From contig NC_135010.1 in assembly GCF_051020985.1 (NCBI RefSeq), forward strand, positions 1,610,001 through 1,674,000: a stretch of 64,000 nt of DNA, written 5' to 3'. Under the pieces are notes generated by a model. It worked only from the letters and a program-made list of their open reading frames with translations, was not told where the DNA came from and searched no databases. This document shows positions 47,195-59,581 of this stretch, in pieces. The position numbers and the translations under genes are program-made. The stretch is from Nomia melanderi. Its lineage: Eukaryota; Arthropoda; Insecta; Hymenoptera; Halictidae. How positions within the stretch are numbered: the first letter of the stretch is position 1; each line of letters begins with the position of its first letter.

Positions 47195-47432
47195 TACACT
47201 ATCGGTCACAAGTTTGAGATCGATACATCGGTTAAAAGAAAATGTTTCCGTTTATTGGAAACAACTTTTTTGGAGAATTTTTGCATATGATAAAGGAACA
47301 CGAATATATGTGTATTAGTCAAATATAAAGACATATAATTTTGTTATTTTATTTCATATATTTATTAGATATATAATTTTTAATTTGTGATGTTTCACAT
47401 CAGGTGGTTCCAAACTTTTGACCGACAGAGTA
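47195..47432. mobile_element. Tc1-like MITE, family G copy 3
   Basis: TA-bounded. Left TACACTATCGGTCACAAGTT, right read inward TACTCTGTCGGTCAAAAGTT. The body matches 2865-3102 (TTGGAGAATTTTTG, ATAAAGGAACA, ATATGTGTATTA, TTATATATTT). Confidence 0.8.
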
Positions 47433-47845
47433 TTTAATGTAAAGTCTCAACCTGTTGTCCATTGTTATCAACATATACATGGAAACGATCGAAATTTAGC
47501 ATATAACGTTTTGACACAGTTTTCCGAGAATAAATGTTACCACATTTCTTACATTTTCCTTGAGTTCATTGATACTTCGAACGAATGTTTTCCCATTTAG
47601 GAGTTAACATAATTTCGACTAACACTGTGTTACACATACATATACGATGCAGATATTACCTGTATTGAGGAAAAGAACAAAACAATAATTAGTGTGATAA
47701 TTTTAGTTGCACGTTATGTTATTTTAGTAAATTCAATTGCTAATTTAATATGTACTTTACACGCTCGATCAGTCGGCATAGCTAACATATCACAAGGATA
47801 ACCGTAACACAATGGAAACAAAAGGCCAAAACATTGAAATAACGT

Positions 47846-48145
47846 AAAGCCATTGACTGGAACACAGAATTTGTAAAATACCTTAAAATCCATAAATATT
47901 GAAGATTGAAATTTAATAATAATATGAATATTAAAAGCTACAAGATACCTTGAGTAGATTACAATTGCAAGTGCGACTAATGGTTGTGTTATACAATAAA
48001 AAGTTAAACATTAGTCGAACTTACAATTGTAATTTACTCAAGATATCTTGTAGTTTTTAATATTCATATTATCATTAAATTCCAATCTTCAATATCCATG
48101 GATATTAAGGTATTGTATAAATTCTGTGTTCCAGTCAATGGCTTT
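47846..48145. other. Long hairpin 1 of a back-to-back pair
   Basis: Arms 47846-47982 and 48009-48145 are inverted copies of about 137 bp with about 12 mismatches (roughly 91% identity by eye). The 26-nt loop contains GTTATACAATAAA. Nine of the twelve differences are transitions. It has no ORF or recognisable TIR/target duplication beyond the arms themselves. It may be a foldback element or a hairpin-RNA (endo-siRNA) source. Confidence 0.75.
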
Positions 48146-48146
48146 C

Positions 48147-48400
48147 TGCGCGGATACAAAAATGGAATCTCAATATATTTCATTATTTCTATCTTATTTC
48201 ATTTTTACATGACCATTGCAATTTCCGTTCTTTCTTGTGGCGTGCTATCATTATTTTTATTTTGAAGTTATACAATAAAGTTCAAGATAAAAATAATGAT
48301 AGCACGCCACAAGAGGGAACAAAAATTGCAAAGAGCATGTAAAAATGAAATAAGATAGAAGTAATGAAACATATCGAGATTCCATTTTTGTATCCACGCA
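48147..48400. other. Long hairpin 2 of a back-to-back pair
   Basis: Arms 48147-48266 and 48281-48400, about 120 bp each, with few mismatches (outer TGCGCGGATA / TATCCACGCA; inner TAGCACGCCACAAG on the right arm against CTTGTGGCGTGCTA on the left). The 14-nt loop GTTATACAATAAAG repeats the loop core of hairpin 1. Only one base separates the two hairpins. Confidence 0.75.
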
Positions 48401-48849
48401 CTCACACTTCATTCAGAAGGAATTGTATTTATGTCTTGCAGTTGGTCACGGTCAATTTTTCACGGATGATAAGATATCCGCAAGAAATATGTAGGAAAAG
48501 AAAGGAAGAGATTTATATTCACAGTAAAGCAAGTATGAAGAGGAAAAAAGAATACGCTATAGGAAGGAAGAAGAAATAGATGCCTGACTTTCTCACGTAA
48601 TCCCCATCAGTATTGCGGATTGAGAGATTTTCAACAGGAAAAATACGCATAATTGTGAAAAAAATACGATAATTTTTCATCGAATGAAGGGTATTACGCA
48701 TTCCTTCTAGATGAAGTCGTCGCATATCTTGACCGTCCTATGCAAATGCGCTACTGTGACTAGATTATGACCGTCCATGCAAATTTCCATTTTTATAGAT
48801 TGTATTGCAAAAAGTAAAATCAAAGAAAAATGTATTCTGCTGATTAAAA

Positions 48850-48965
48850 GCTTCATATATTATAATATATATATATATATAATTGTTATTTAATCTATAA
48901 TATATTTATATACTATATATATATAAATAATATATGTTTAAATAAGTATATATATATATAATATA
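48850..48965. repeat. (TA)n-rich low-complexity tract
   Basis: Several broken (AT) and (TATA) runs with an imperfect palindromic arrangement. Confidence 0.85.
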
Positions 48966-50699
48966 CCTATAAGGTAGCACGAAGAAACAGTTATTCAAAA
49001 CTTATGTGTTTCGGTAGTGAGGAGAATTCTTGAGCTCGAAGAGAATGAAATATTACCTATTATACATTCGTTACTATACATACATAACTTTGTCTTCTTT
49101 TACGATACGATGCAATTGACACGAAGTGCTTGGTAAGAGACAATTGACGAAGAAAATGAAAATTGTAAAATTATTTTAAAAAATCTTAATAACAGCTTCT
49201 ACTTCATTTTTTGGAAATAGCATACAGATAATGTTAACTAAACGGTACTTAAAATGTATTCATTTGGATAAATTAAATGTAAATTTAATATTTTATTTTT
49301 CAGTATTAGGCAAAACGGAACAAACATTTCTTATCAGGAATAGCATTTTGTTAATACTTGCATTCCTTGAAAAAATTGTTTCTATACTATAGGGTAAAAA
49401 TAAACATAGTGCAGAAAATAGTCTTTATTATATTTCTCCAGAATCAATTCCAGGAAATTATATTTTTTAGCAATTTGACCATAGTTATTTACTCCTTGTG
49501 AAATGCAAAGTATAGGGTAATGGCACTTAATATTTGAAAAGCTTGCCAACACGAGAGATATGCAATTTTCAATGAAGCCTGCATCAATACAACATAAAAT
49601 TAATAAACTTTTATACACTGATCGATAACAATGTAAATATTTAAATGCCTTCAAACGGTAAAAAATATAAATAAAGTAAAAAACAGCGATATGAAAAAAT
49701 GGCTCTTAATATGGAACACCTAGGTAATTTATGAACAAAACTCATTTTTATCACGAGAAATGAATATTTATAAAATTAAGAAGGATAAATAAACGAATAT
49801 TCAACTTTTTTCAACTTATATTATGTTAATTTTTTTGTTCTTTTCTTTTACACACTGGATATATAAATAACACATCGGGACCACTATGTACTTTGTGAAT
49901 ATAATGTATTGAACATATTTCTTGTCATTATCATTTTTTTGTGATTGCTATTATAAAGTAAAAATATAAGATAATAATATATAAGATTAACAAAGCATGT
50001 GCATATGAGACAGGTTTCATATTAGGAACCCACGCAATCCTGCTAGGAATATAACTACTCTAAGAAAATTAATTTGCAGCAAATTGCTTTTAAATAGTGA
50101 AAAACAAACATGTTCTATGATAACTCATAAAAAAATAAAATGGTTTCAGCTATCTATGTTAAGAAATTTTACTATTTAACTCGTCTTTCGGAAAATTTAA
50201 GGTACTACCAAACACAATAATGTTTCGCATACAATAACAAACTCCTAATTTATGTCCGAACATTAATGTAATTATTTTCTATTTTGAATAATGTGTTTCC
50301 TATAATAACTGACACATCCAGCTAGGGTAAACCGTGGCGAATAGGACCAGTTTTAAAACTTAGAATCAACTTAGAATAAATGTTTTATTCATACATTTTG
50401 TTACAAATACACATTCAGCTTCGATATCAGCAAAAAACTGTTTAAATTTTACAAATCTTCGTTTTATATGCAAGAAATTGAAAAGTGAGAAATATCTGAT
50501 TCGCCCCGTGATCCGATTCTCCTAAGTCTGCCCTATTTATTTTCCAAAATATTATGGTATCTCATATTAGAAACCGTTCCACGCACATTTCCTGGAAAAC
50601 TGTAGAAATTTTCAATGCGTTCTAAACTTCGTCATAATAAAAGAGGTAAACTGTAAACCTTTTTCTAATCACTTTCTCCAGTATTGATCACCTTGCGTG
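48966..50699. other. AT-rich stretch, nothing recognised
   Basis: The frames at - 49382-49654 and others are hydrophobic and AT-driven. No shared repeat noticed. Confidence 0.35.
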
Positions 50700-51150
50700 T
50701 TTCCTATTTACCTGATAAACGCTTCACTTTTCCTTTCTTATTTCCCGTCGTCGAGTCTCGCACGCAAAGTGCTCGATAAGTATTAATCGAAGCGCACACG
50801 TCGAAGGTCTTATCAGATAGTTAAATTACCGGAAGATAGAAGTATATTTACGAAGCGGATCGGGTTTGCAGTGGATTAAACAGGCGGAGGTCCTCCGCGA
50901 GAGATCCTGCACGCAACGCCGGCAAGTGGATGGACAGGTTGTCGAGTGCGATTATCAATAAAGCTAATGAGTCAAAGCTGATCCGAGGCCTCGTTGCTTA
51001 TAACTGGTGTCTATTGGCGTGATATCAATTATCGCTGCTAACTAAGTGCTCTGCAGGAATGATGAAGCCATTGGTTAACTGTAAAACGAATGCGACGGTC
51101 GAAAAATTTACTGATTAAAAATCGCGGCGCTTTCACCGGTAATAAAAGCG
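50700..51150. promoter_or_regulatory. GC-richer block, enhancer- or promoter-like
   Basis: Moderate GC with several GATA-type sites (TCTTATCAGATAG at about 50810, GCGATTATCAATAAAGC at about 50948, TCAATTATCGCTGC at about 51026) and a CCTCCGCGAGAGATCC stretch. There is no ORF that I would support. A clustered-site enhancer is one possibility; it is inference from composition and motifs. Confidence 0.3.
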
Positions 51151-51348
51151 TCTGGTTTTGTTGTTATTCGAGTGAAAGCAACGCTACAAATGAACGGTTC
51201 GTTACATTGCGATAAGATCTATTTCCTTAATATTTGTAAACAGCAATTCTGACGATGAAATTAGACACGGTTCAAAAGGAATTTCATGGGTTGGGAGTTT
51301 ATCATATTGTATTTTGAAATTACAAAGTACAGTAATAAAGGAAAACTG

Positions 51349-51418
51349 TTAACACATTCTTGACCGGTATTTACTTTCGTCGGACGCATATATGCGTTGA
51401 CAGCACTCAAAGGATTAA
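51349..51418. mobile_element. 70-bp TTAA-bounded mini-element
   Basis: TTAA at both ends: TTAACACATTCTTGACCGGT left; TTAATCCTTTGAGTGCTGTC read inward at the right. The centre is a perfect 14-bp palindrome ACGCATATATGCGT (51384-51397). It might be a deletion derivative reduced to two ends. Confidence 0.45.
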
Positions 51419-51435
51419 CGGTCGAGAATTTTCTG

Positions 51436-51636
51436 TTAACTCTTTGCGGACAAAACTGTCTTATTTATTTTCATAAAAAACTGAATTGTGCATTGAAGTC
51501 TTAAATATTAAAAAAACAAAAACCGTATGTCAATCTCTCGTTAACTGAATAATTACATTATTTATTTGTAGTTTTCGATTTTAGAGACTGAAGTTCGAAG
51601 CCGCCAATACTGCGGCATTCGACCGCGAAGGATTAA
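51436..51636. mobile_element. Family D TTAA MITE
   Basis: Left TTAACTCTTTGCGGACAAAA; right read inward TTAATCCTTCGCGGTCGAAT. TTAA occurs at both boundaries with a TIR of about 16 bp. The 201-bp body is non-coding. It lies 17 bp after the mini-element. Confidence 0.75.
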
Positions 51637-54600
51637 TATAATAGATCAATTAGAAAGAAAAAGGAATTGAGATTTTGTACTATAAAGACATGTATCCTAT
51701 TGTGTACTACAGATTAAATAAGACTGATTCGTTATTCTAATGTAAAATCAATAAAAACAAAGTATTTAAAGATATTGTCTCACTTTTACGTGACTTAGAG
51801 ATAGTGTAAATTGTCTGTGTAAATCTTTCTTTGTTTCGCTATCCTATTTTCTCCTACCGAAAAATAAATTCCAATAATCACTTGAAAATTCGGGAAAAAC
51901 TAGTATTCTAAACATTTTCTGTAAATTAACAGTTTAAAAGTAGGTATTACAAGTTTTGTATTGAGGAGGGATTAAAGTAGCTGCGCAGTTCGATCGAGCA
52001 ATTCACAACTGTGCTATTGCTACGGAATAAAAACCTGATTCGAAGTTTTAGCTAATCCTTTTAGAATTTCGATACGTTCGTAGTACTTACGTTTTTACCG
52101 AAAAATATAGAAAATTAACAGAAGTGTTAACGGTAATTTTGCGAATTCCTCTAGAAAAAAATGACAAGAAAATCTAATTTTACTAGAAAGATTAATAAAG
52201 AAATTTTAACTACTGTTCTCTACGAATTGGAACGTAATATCAAAAATATCGAAATAGTCTTGCTGAAAAATGTAAATTGTTATGGTAATAGACAATTCAT
52301 TAGAACGGTGTCTGAAAAAATAGTTAACAACCAGCTAACCGAATGGGAACATCTCCCACTTTTCTCGTAGCAACTCTTAGCAACTGCTATTTAGTCTGTA
52401 TATCTTTTTCCTTCGTTATCTAGTAAATCTTGAACTGAGGTATTTGCAATTCAATAAATACCTTTTTTGCTTCTGCGAAATAGAATTTTTAATAAAATCT
52501 GTTGAATGAGTTGAATTAAAGTTAATGCAAACGGTTATGGATATAGGTTTTCCAGGTGGTTGCCTAAGTGTTAAAAGAATAACTTTTTTTTAACATTACA
52601 GTGTTAAGTGATGGATATATATGTAAGTACTGCAGATTAACATTCAAGTGTAACGAACTGTGTTCTGTATAAATAATAATAATAGAGCTATTATTGCTAA
52701 ACAGTTATCAAAATTAATTACTAAAAAAAGCTACATCCCATGTTTTCAGCAAACTTAGCTTATACGTCTGAGATTATTAACGACGAATAAGTTTAAAAAA
52801 TTACATATTATTTAACAAAAAATTAGAGTCAAAATTGTAAATGCACTTATCTTAAAATCATTTTTCTAATAAGATTCCACCTTTCTATGTGACAATAGGA
52901 AAAACTAAATCTTTTCTAACAAGAACTTTTTTTGATGTGCTGTTCTTTTTAATATCTGAAATTCTGAAAAAAAAGCTTGGAAGGAAGTAGATACTAAAAC
53001 AGTTGATAAAAATTAATTTAATTTTTCAATTCCAGATGTAATCTACAGTCGTTTTATCGTCCACCGTGTAATCAATGGAAATATAAGCATGTTTACGTTT
53101 ATAACTTTTGAAAGAAAAGGTTGTACAAGCTTAAACTTATTATTTGAATAGTTCATAACTTTTTATTAATACAATAAAGAAATGAAACGCATCTAAGAAA
53201 TTATTGGGCTGTAAAACAGTTTAGAAGAATACTTATTTCCCAAAGTTTTAACAGATTACGCTCCTTTAGAAGTTTATATAAATACTATTCTTCCATCGAT
53301 CTAAATAACACTACTTTAACAGAAAATATTCAATCAAACAAATTCAAGTAATCGTTGTATGACATCTTGTAGAGAATACTATTACTGTGTATATACTTTG
53401 TATATTGGATAAACGAGCAATCAACTTTGCAACGAAGTATTCGGAGTTTCTAAATTGCTCGAAAACAATTACAATAAGATGATTAATATCAAATAAAAAT
53501 ATTTACTAAAATATCAAATAAAATACTTACTAGTTATTACATAATAGTGTAATACGATATAAAATCATTAATAATTATGTCTAGTACCATTTATCTTTCC
53601 TATGAAAGAATAAGTGATATTTTATCAAATATTCAAAAGAATTTTTAATGAGAAGAATTATTATGAATTTCTGAGGTTAATAAACTTTTTTAATAAAAAC
53701 TCTTACAAAGAAAGGTACTGAATCAATAAATTCAAAAAATGATAAAACTAGTTTAAAAAACTAATTCAAATCTATCATCTTTAAAATCTAAATTTTGGAA
53801 AATTTGAATTTTTTGAAATCTTTGTTTTATAGTTTCATAAAATTGAAAGAACGATGTATTTTTTGTTTAAACTTTTTTTCGCTATCTCTTACCATCCTCA
53901 AGATAAGTAACGGGAAAGAAAAATTTGTATTTTTTATCTCAGGAAAATTTTTTTCTGTAGGAAAATCGAGGTCGTGAATTCCGAAACAGTACAAGTCCAT
54001 TTTTGAACGTTATCTGCAGATTTAACTGTTTTTAGCAATCTCAATGGAGATATATTTAAATAAATTAAATAACTTAAAAATAAATAATTATATATATTTT
54101 AATAAATATCACCTATGTGGATCGAATGCTGTCAGCATGAATGAATTAAATAAATAATGAATGAATGAACGAAGATGAAGAGAAAGACTCATTTTCTCGA
54201 AATGTTGATTGGTTAGCTTCAGCTGTTTTCGAGAGTCGTATAATCTACAGTATATATATTATAGTATCTATAATATATATTTTCATGTAGTATTATTTTA
54301 ATTCTTAGAGGATCGGTGTCGTCATATTGGCGACATCGTACTGGCATATCGAAAATCGCCAGTTGAAAACAAGTAATTGAATTATTTAAATAATAATAAA
54401 TCAATGCTTATTCTTCTTTTTCCAACATTTAGGAGTTTGACATATAATTTAGCTTCTTGCGAAGATGGTTTGTAATATTTCAAAAGATCCTTGTTTGCAA
54501 AGCCTTAACATACCACTGCAGACACTCACTATCTCAAGTAAAATCAAGATAATGAGAGACAATGACCTTAACTATTTGAGATCCAAAAACTTTCTTCTAG

Positions 54601-54821
54601 TGTATTTTTTAGTAAAGTGGATATTCCGAACATATCAACTGGATTTACCTAAACTGCTTAATACCTATGGGACATATAGAAATGTTAGTATCGTAGATAC
54701 ATTCGAATAACCTACATCAGCCCCGAAATGCCCAAGAGTAAAGTTTCATATAACCAGAAGAGCCGGGTCTTCGATCCCTAAAGCCCTGTTTTTGCAGCAG
54801 TTGATTGATTCGAGTACGACC
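51637..54821. other. AT-rich stretch, nothing firm
   Basis: The + frame 52161-52370 reads like a short basic protein (MTRKSNFTRKINKEILTTVL) ending at a stop but has no domain or splice context. Others (53795-53977, 54465-54710) are similar chance frames. AGTGTTAA/TTAACGG motifs at 52120 and 52566 suggest undetected element ends. Confidence 0.3.
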
Positions 54822-54861
54822 CCCCTTGATGTGAAGCTGAATCGTATCTCAACATCAGGGG
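54822..54861 (+). other. Short GC-rich hairpin
   Basis: CCCCTTGATGT (54822-54832) pairs with ACATCAGGGG (54852-54861) around a 19-nt loop, in a locally GC-richer 54720-54900 stretch with no ORF of note. It could be structured RNA or a binding-site pair. Confidence 0.35.
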
Positions 54862-54899
54862 CTATACGATAACATCTTGGTACTCCATTGAACGGTTAT

Positions 54900-56149
54900 A
54901 GGACTGTTTTGTTAAAAAATGGTATTCGCTTACTTGTATATTTTCCTATAAAAAAATTTTACAAGCTGTTTTCTGAGAGATCAGAGCAGATGTCGATTTC
55001 ATTTTTATTTAAATTGAATAGGGAACAAAGACTGACAATTTGACGAATAACAAACTTATTATTATTATTTTAATACAACGGCGTATTATTTTTTTATTTT
55101 TATAATAACTTTTATCGAACTAGTTAATGTTTACTTAAAGCAGCATTTTTTAAAGAGAAGCTTTGAGAAAGTGCTATAAATATAAATAAACGTTTTTTGG
55201 ATCAAAAATAATTTTGCTAATGTAATGTAAAATAATGTTCTTAGATTTTTTAACGATATTATTTAATTAACTCTTTTGTGAATATTATATCGAACGTTTA
55301 ATAACATGAACAGAGTAACCGATGATATCCGTTCATATTGTGATTTTTATGTTTCTACGTTATGAAAGTCATCATTATTTTTTTACGTTTTAAATAACTG
55401 AGTAAATGGAAATCAATCAGGATTGAATTTTGTAGTCAAAATACCACCACAAATACAATCTGATTATTTTAAAATTTCGTTCCTAATATCTTATGAATCT
55501 CGTTGATAGGAAATTAAGTTGAAATATCATTAGGATAAATAAATCATATATTGCACAAACCATTTTCCTATTCCTAAACAAATAATTAGGAAATTTTATG
55601 ATATCGTCTCTAAATATACTGAGAATTGAATTGAATTTTTCGCCATAATTTCGTAGCTATGCAAGATAAAAAAGGTGTTAAGTTAAATATTATCCAGATT
55701 GTCAAGGATTATCCGATTAAAAAAAGATATGACGTTACTCTATTTAAAAAATGGAGAGGACACCCTATATTCCCTTAGCAATTGGCCCAGAAAAATTTGT
55801 TGCATACCAAATGATCAACCCTTCTATTCCACTTGATTTAAACAAAATTGAAGTCTACATTTTCTGCCATTTCTGAGGAACTCGTACGTACTTTATTTAA
55901 CCCATTATGTAGAATTAAAATACGTACATTCCAGGAAATTACGTGCCTCTTACACTTTTTGTGAGAACAGTAGCAGGAAGTGTGATAATGAAATTCCGAC
56001 AAACAATTTGTTGTTAATTCAGCAAACCCTTCATTAAAGAAGCAACTCGTATACATTGTCACACATGTTCTCTGCATGTCAACGCAGGAGATTAAACGTA
56101 GCTGCCGTTAATCTGAACAATAATTACAACTAATTAGTTTGTTTCGCGT
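54900..56149. other. AT-rich stretch, nothing recognised
   Basis: GAGGACACCCTATA at about 55755 looks like one end of a mariner-type element without partner. Confidence 0.3.
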
Positions 56150-56400
56150 AACGAGTTGCATAATTGGTACTATAAATGTGATGAACCGCTTGTTACGAAA
56201 GACTACCCTGTTCCTTTCGAATGCGCGGAACCCAGATACACGCGACACCGCTTCGAACTCGCACTAATGATCTCATTCCGAAGCCCGCGGAATTCGCGTA
56301 ACGAGAGTACTCCCATAATTTAAGGAAAAAATGGCCGCAGAACGGATGAACACGGTAGCTAGAACAACAGGGGTCTTCCAAGAAGCAAGAATTATATATT
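56150..56400. other. GC-richer block
   Basis: A GC- and CpG-richer patch (GGAATTCGCGTAACGAGAGT at about 56289) with a 62-codon minus frame (56193-56381). No recognised domain. Possible exon or regulatory block. Confidence 0.25.
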
Positions 56401-56593
56401 ATTCTCTCGGGAAGATTGGGGAAAACTTTTTGACGTGTAGTAACCGTTCAAGCAACGATTTCGGCGAATCGAAGTTGTTTAGAGTTACGAAATTCTAGAG
56501 AGACGGTGTTTGTAGACGTGCACAATACACTGTGTGTCTCACGAACTCTGTCCAGCTAAATATCTTGGTTATTTCAAGCAATACGAGAAATTC

Positions 56594-57371
56594 TTACTTA
56601 CAGAAGTTGTAGGGTTTAAGAAACTTGTAGAACATAGAATAAATGTTATTCTTGCAAGTGGAGGCGTAAAGAAGATATAGAGGTCATCTTTGTTTTTTTA
56701 AATGGAATGTACATTTTCTTATGCTCGATTTCGATAGATTGGCGTATTCTGACTATAAAAGTACTAAGGTTTACTTGTTCTAAAACATGAACCATGAACC
56801 ATGTTCGAAATGCCGTGGTATGAGCAAGATAGATGTTCAATACGCTACGCTCGAAGGGTGAGAAATACACTTGATGAAATATTCACAAATCGATGGATAG
56901 GACGCGAAGGCACTATTTGCTGGCCAGCGCGAAGTCCAGATTTAACAGCTCTAGATTTTTTTTTGTGGACATCATTGAAAAATATTGTGTATCAAATTGC
57001 ACCGGCAACTCCAGAAGATATGAAGCAAAGAATTATTGCAGCGTGTGCTACAACAGCCGCTCCAATGATAAGACATGTAAGGGACGCAACAGTTCAAAAA
57101 CTACAACGTTGCATCGCTGCAGATGGCCGACATTTCAAAGATACTTCATGAAAAATGGCAAATATTTCAGCAACGGTAAATTACAGGACAAATGCACCTT
57201 GGCACTCTTATACTCAGAATACGCCAATCTATCGAAATCGAGCATAAAAAATTGGACATTCTGTTTAAAGAAACGAAGGTAACTACTATATCTTTTTTAT
57301 GCTTTCACTTGCAAGAATAACATTTATTCCATATTCTGTAGTTTCTTAAATTCTACACCTTTTGTAAGTAA
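56594..57371 (+). mobile_element. Non-autonomous mariner-type element with long TIRs
   Basis: The left TIR (56594-56763) and right TIR (57203-57371) match for about 168 bp. Outer ends are TTACTTACAGAAG and, read inward, TTACTTACAAAAG, so TA flanks a start of CTTACA. Inner landmarks AATAAATGTTATTCTTGCAA and CGATTTCGATAGATTGGCGT are identical in both. The core retains only the C-terminal part of a transposase, so it is an internal-deletion derivative of a longer element. Identity between the arms looks high, so insertion is not very old. Confidence 0.9.
56801..57151 (+). pseudogene. Mariner-superfamily DDE transposase, C-terminal fragment (DD41D spacing)
   Basis: About 116 codons in one + frame. 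The first recognisable motif is EQD (residues 8-10), the place of the second catalytic Asp. The usual small-residue/His positions after it are changed to RCSIR. Then ARRVRNTLDEIF, RWIGREGTICWPARSPDLTA and LDFFLW, where the third catalytic Asp follows. There are 41 residues between the two Asp, the DD41D class. The tail (KNIVYQ..P.T.EDMKQRII, IRHVRD, RCIAADGRHF) is the normal end of this family. The N-terminal HTH and first Asp are missing, so it cannot transpose by itself. Confidence 0.88.
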
Positions 57372-59313
57372 CATTTTCTGGTATTGGTTGAAATGACCAA
57401 TATTTAAGTGGACAGAGTTGTAAGACACGCTGTAAGTAGTGTGCGATTAATTCTAAAATGGATATTTGCATGCCGCAATTCTTTGTACTGATTGTGGGAC
57501 TAAATGATTAATAGTTGATCCCATTTATCTTTGCTACGAAGGAATAAGCATTATGTAAAAAACTCAAGATTTTCGTTAACTGTTAACTGCAATTGTAATA
57601 ATTAAAACTTGTAATAAATGTAATAACAACGGAATTACGGTACCTGACGAATTTTTTTTTAAATTTTGGAAATTTATTGACTAGTTAAATTAAAATATGA
57701 AACAGTTTCTTCTGTACTACTTTTAGGTTCTTCATACAGAATACCTTGAAAATTGGTGTTCCTTGAGATTTTAATACTGTACAAAATTATAAAATGTCCA
57801 TCTGTAATTTAACATGAAGAAGTTAGGAAAGATCGTTTTATTCCAACGACAAGTGTTTACGATTCTATCGAACATCTCCATATTTAGATCCAATGTTCTT
57901 GTATTTCTTGTAATTTCAAAAGTATACAGAAAAATAGGAAATTAGAAAAGGATGTTATGTTTCCCGGAGGTCCTTAGTAAATTTGGAAAGTTTACAAGAA
58001 ACTATATATAAGCCTTTATCACAAAAGTTACCTCGCAAATTTAAACTTGTATATTATAAAAAGTAATTTTTAGTATTACCTTCTTGTAAAATACTAACAA
58101 TAAGGTCGTTTATTCGAAAAATTGTTACGAGAAAAGTAAACTTATAACTTTTCCATGTCATAATGTTTATTTTTAATAATGATTAATCACTTGAAACGTA
58201 ACATTACGCTGAAAATATGGTATTGAAAAGTATTATTTACGTCAAGCGTCGTATGCATAATCTAAAGTACCTATCAATTTTTGTTCTAAACTTCTAGCTG
58301 TTTATACGATATTTACCATAATTTTTTAACATATTTGGACATCTCTATTAAAGCTTTAATGTCACAATTCTGAAGTCTACATTTGCGCACGATCACCTAA
58401 TTTTGGGAAATTTAACATCCAAAGAAAAGATCAAATTTTTAACTTCGACAATTATTTGTATACTATTGAAACCGTATATTAATATCTTATAAAAAATATT
58501 TTCTATTGTATCTATTCAGGAAAACAATGTATAATATTGTAATTTTATAAGAATCTCAATGTACCCAACTAATCTTTAAAAGGAATAAAATATCTGTTTT
58601 GTATGCACTATACCTTTGCCAGAAACTTTTTAATTTATTTTAAAAATTTAGGATTTAGGTCGAAATCCACCTATACCACGCGATAGAGTAAACTATTTTT
58701 GTACGAAAAATATAAAAAAAAATATAAAACGTCAGTGATCCTCAACGTCAACGTAATCCATCATGCAAGGAACGTACAAATATTCTTCACTATTTCATTT
58801 ATCGCCTATATAAATATAAGCGATATAAATTTAAATACTTTCCTGCGAGAATAATAATACCGTATTTTCGAAACAATTTTTTCTTTACATTAACATCTTG
58901 ATCGAAAATAAATTATAGGTAAGTATATCATTGAATAAAATAACATATTTTTTAAGCTCACAGTTCGTTTTATTCGAGAGGTGATTCACAAACACGATGT
59001 GATTCAACGTAGCAAAATTATAAAATTTTATATTCGACATTAAATTTCGTATAATGTAATCATATATGAAATAGTAAAAATAAATTTTTCTATTTCTCAA
59101 TTCTCATATAATTGTTTTTATATTCTGTATAAAAAGCGTTATCAGTACTTCACCTGAAAATTATATATACAATATATACTGAGAAAACTTTCGAATGCAA
59201 AGAGTTAGATTACTAGTACGCAATAAATATAACTGATAATGAGAACCAAATAATTTGGTAATATACGTGTATACAAAAAGCGACTATATTGCATTAAAGT
59301 TAACGTACGTTAA
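57372..59313. other. AT-rich stretch, nothing recognised
   Basis: No shared repeat except a weak 50-bp resemblance (57510-57560) to 53570-53620, CCATTTATCTTT(G/C)CTA and GAATAAG. No ORF of note. Confidence 0.35.
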
Positions 59314-59383
59314 TAGAGTATGTGCTTAATCATAAGTTGTACTAAAATAAAGTATGTGCTTAATGATAGGTTGTAATAATAAC
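59314..59383. repeat. 35-bp direct duplication
   Basis: Two adjacent units with TATGTGCTTAAT.ATA.GTTG. Confidence 0.7.
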
Positions 59384-59581
59384 AATATTTGTAAAAAGTA
59401 TGGAATGCATGGTTTTACGTGTCTAGGTTACGTGACTTCAGTTGCAAATTGTCCGTAAATGTTAATTTACTTATTATGAATAATTTTATAAATAATTTAT
59501 TTATTAACGTTGATTTATTTCAATGTTACAAATTAATTGTGTACCACTAGTGGTATATATATGTCGGCGTGAAAGTGTTAA
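59367..59581. mobile_element. Family I TTAA MITE, copy 2
   Basis: The right end at TTAA 59578-59581 reads inward TTAACACTTTCACGCCGACA. A palindrome TACCACTAGTGGTA (59542-59555) sits inside it, as in copy 1 though the centre sequence differs (CTAG instead of CCGG), so both halves have changed together or both copies descend from distinct palindromic forms. The left terminus is lost. Confidence 0.65.

Noticed and set aside
54755..54790. Possible tRNA T-arm (GGGTCTTCGATCCC)
   Set aside because: No compatible 7/5/5/5 cloverleaf or A box upstream.
57510..57560. Weak similarity to 53570-53620
   Set aside because: About 50 bp in AT-rich DNA with gaps; not enough to call a repeat.
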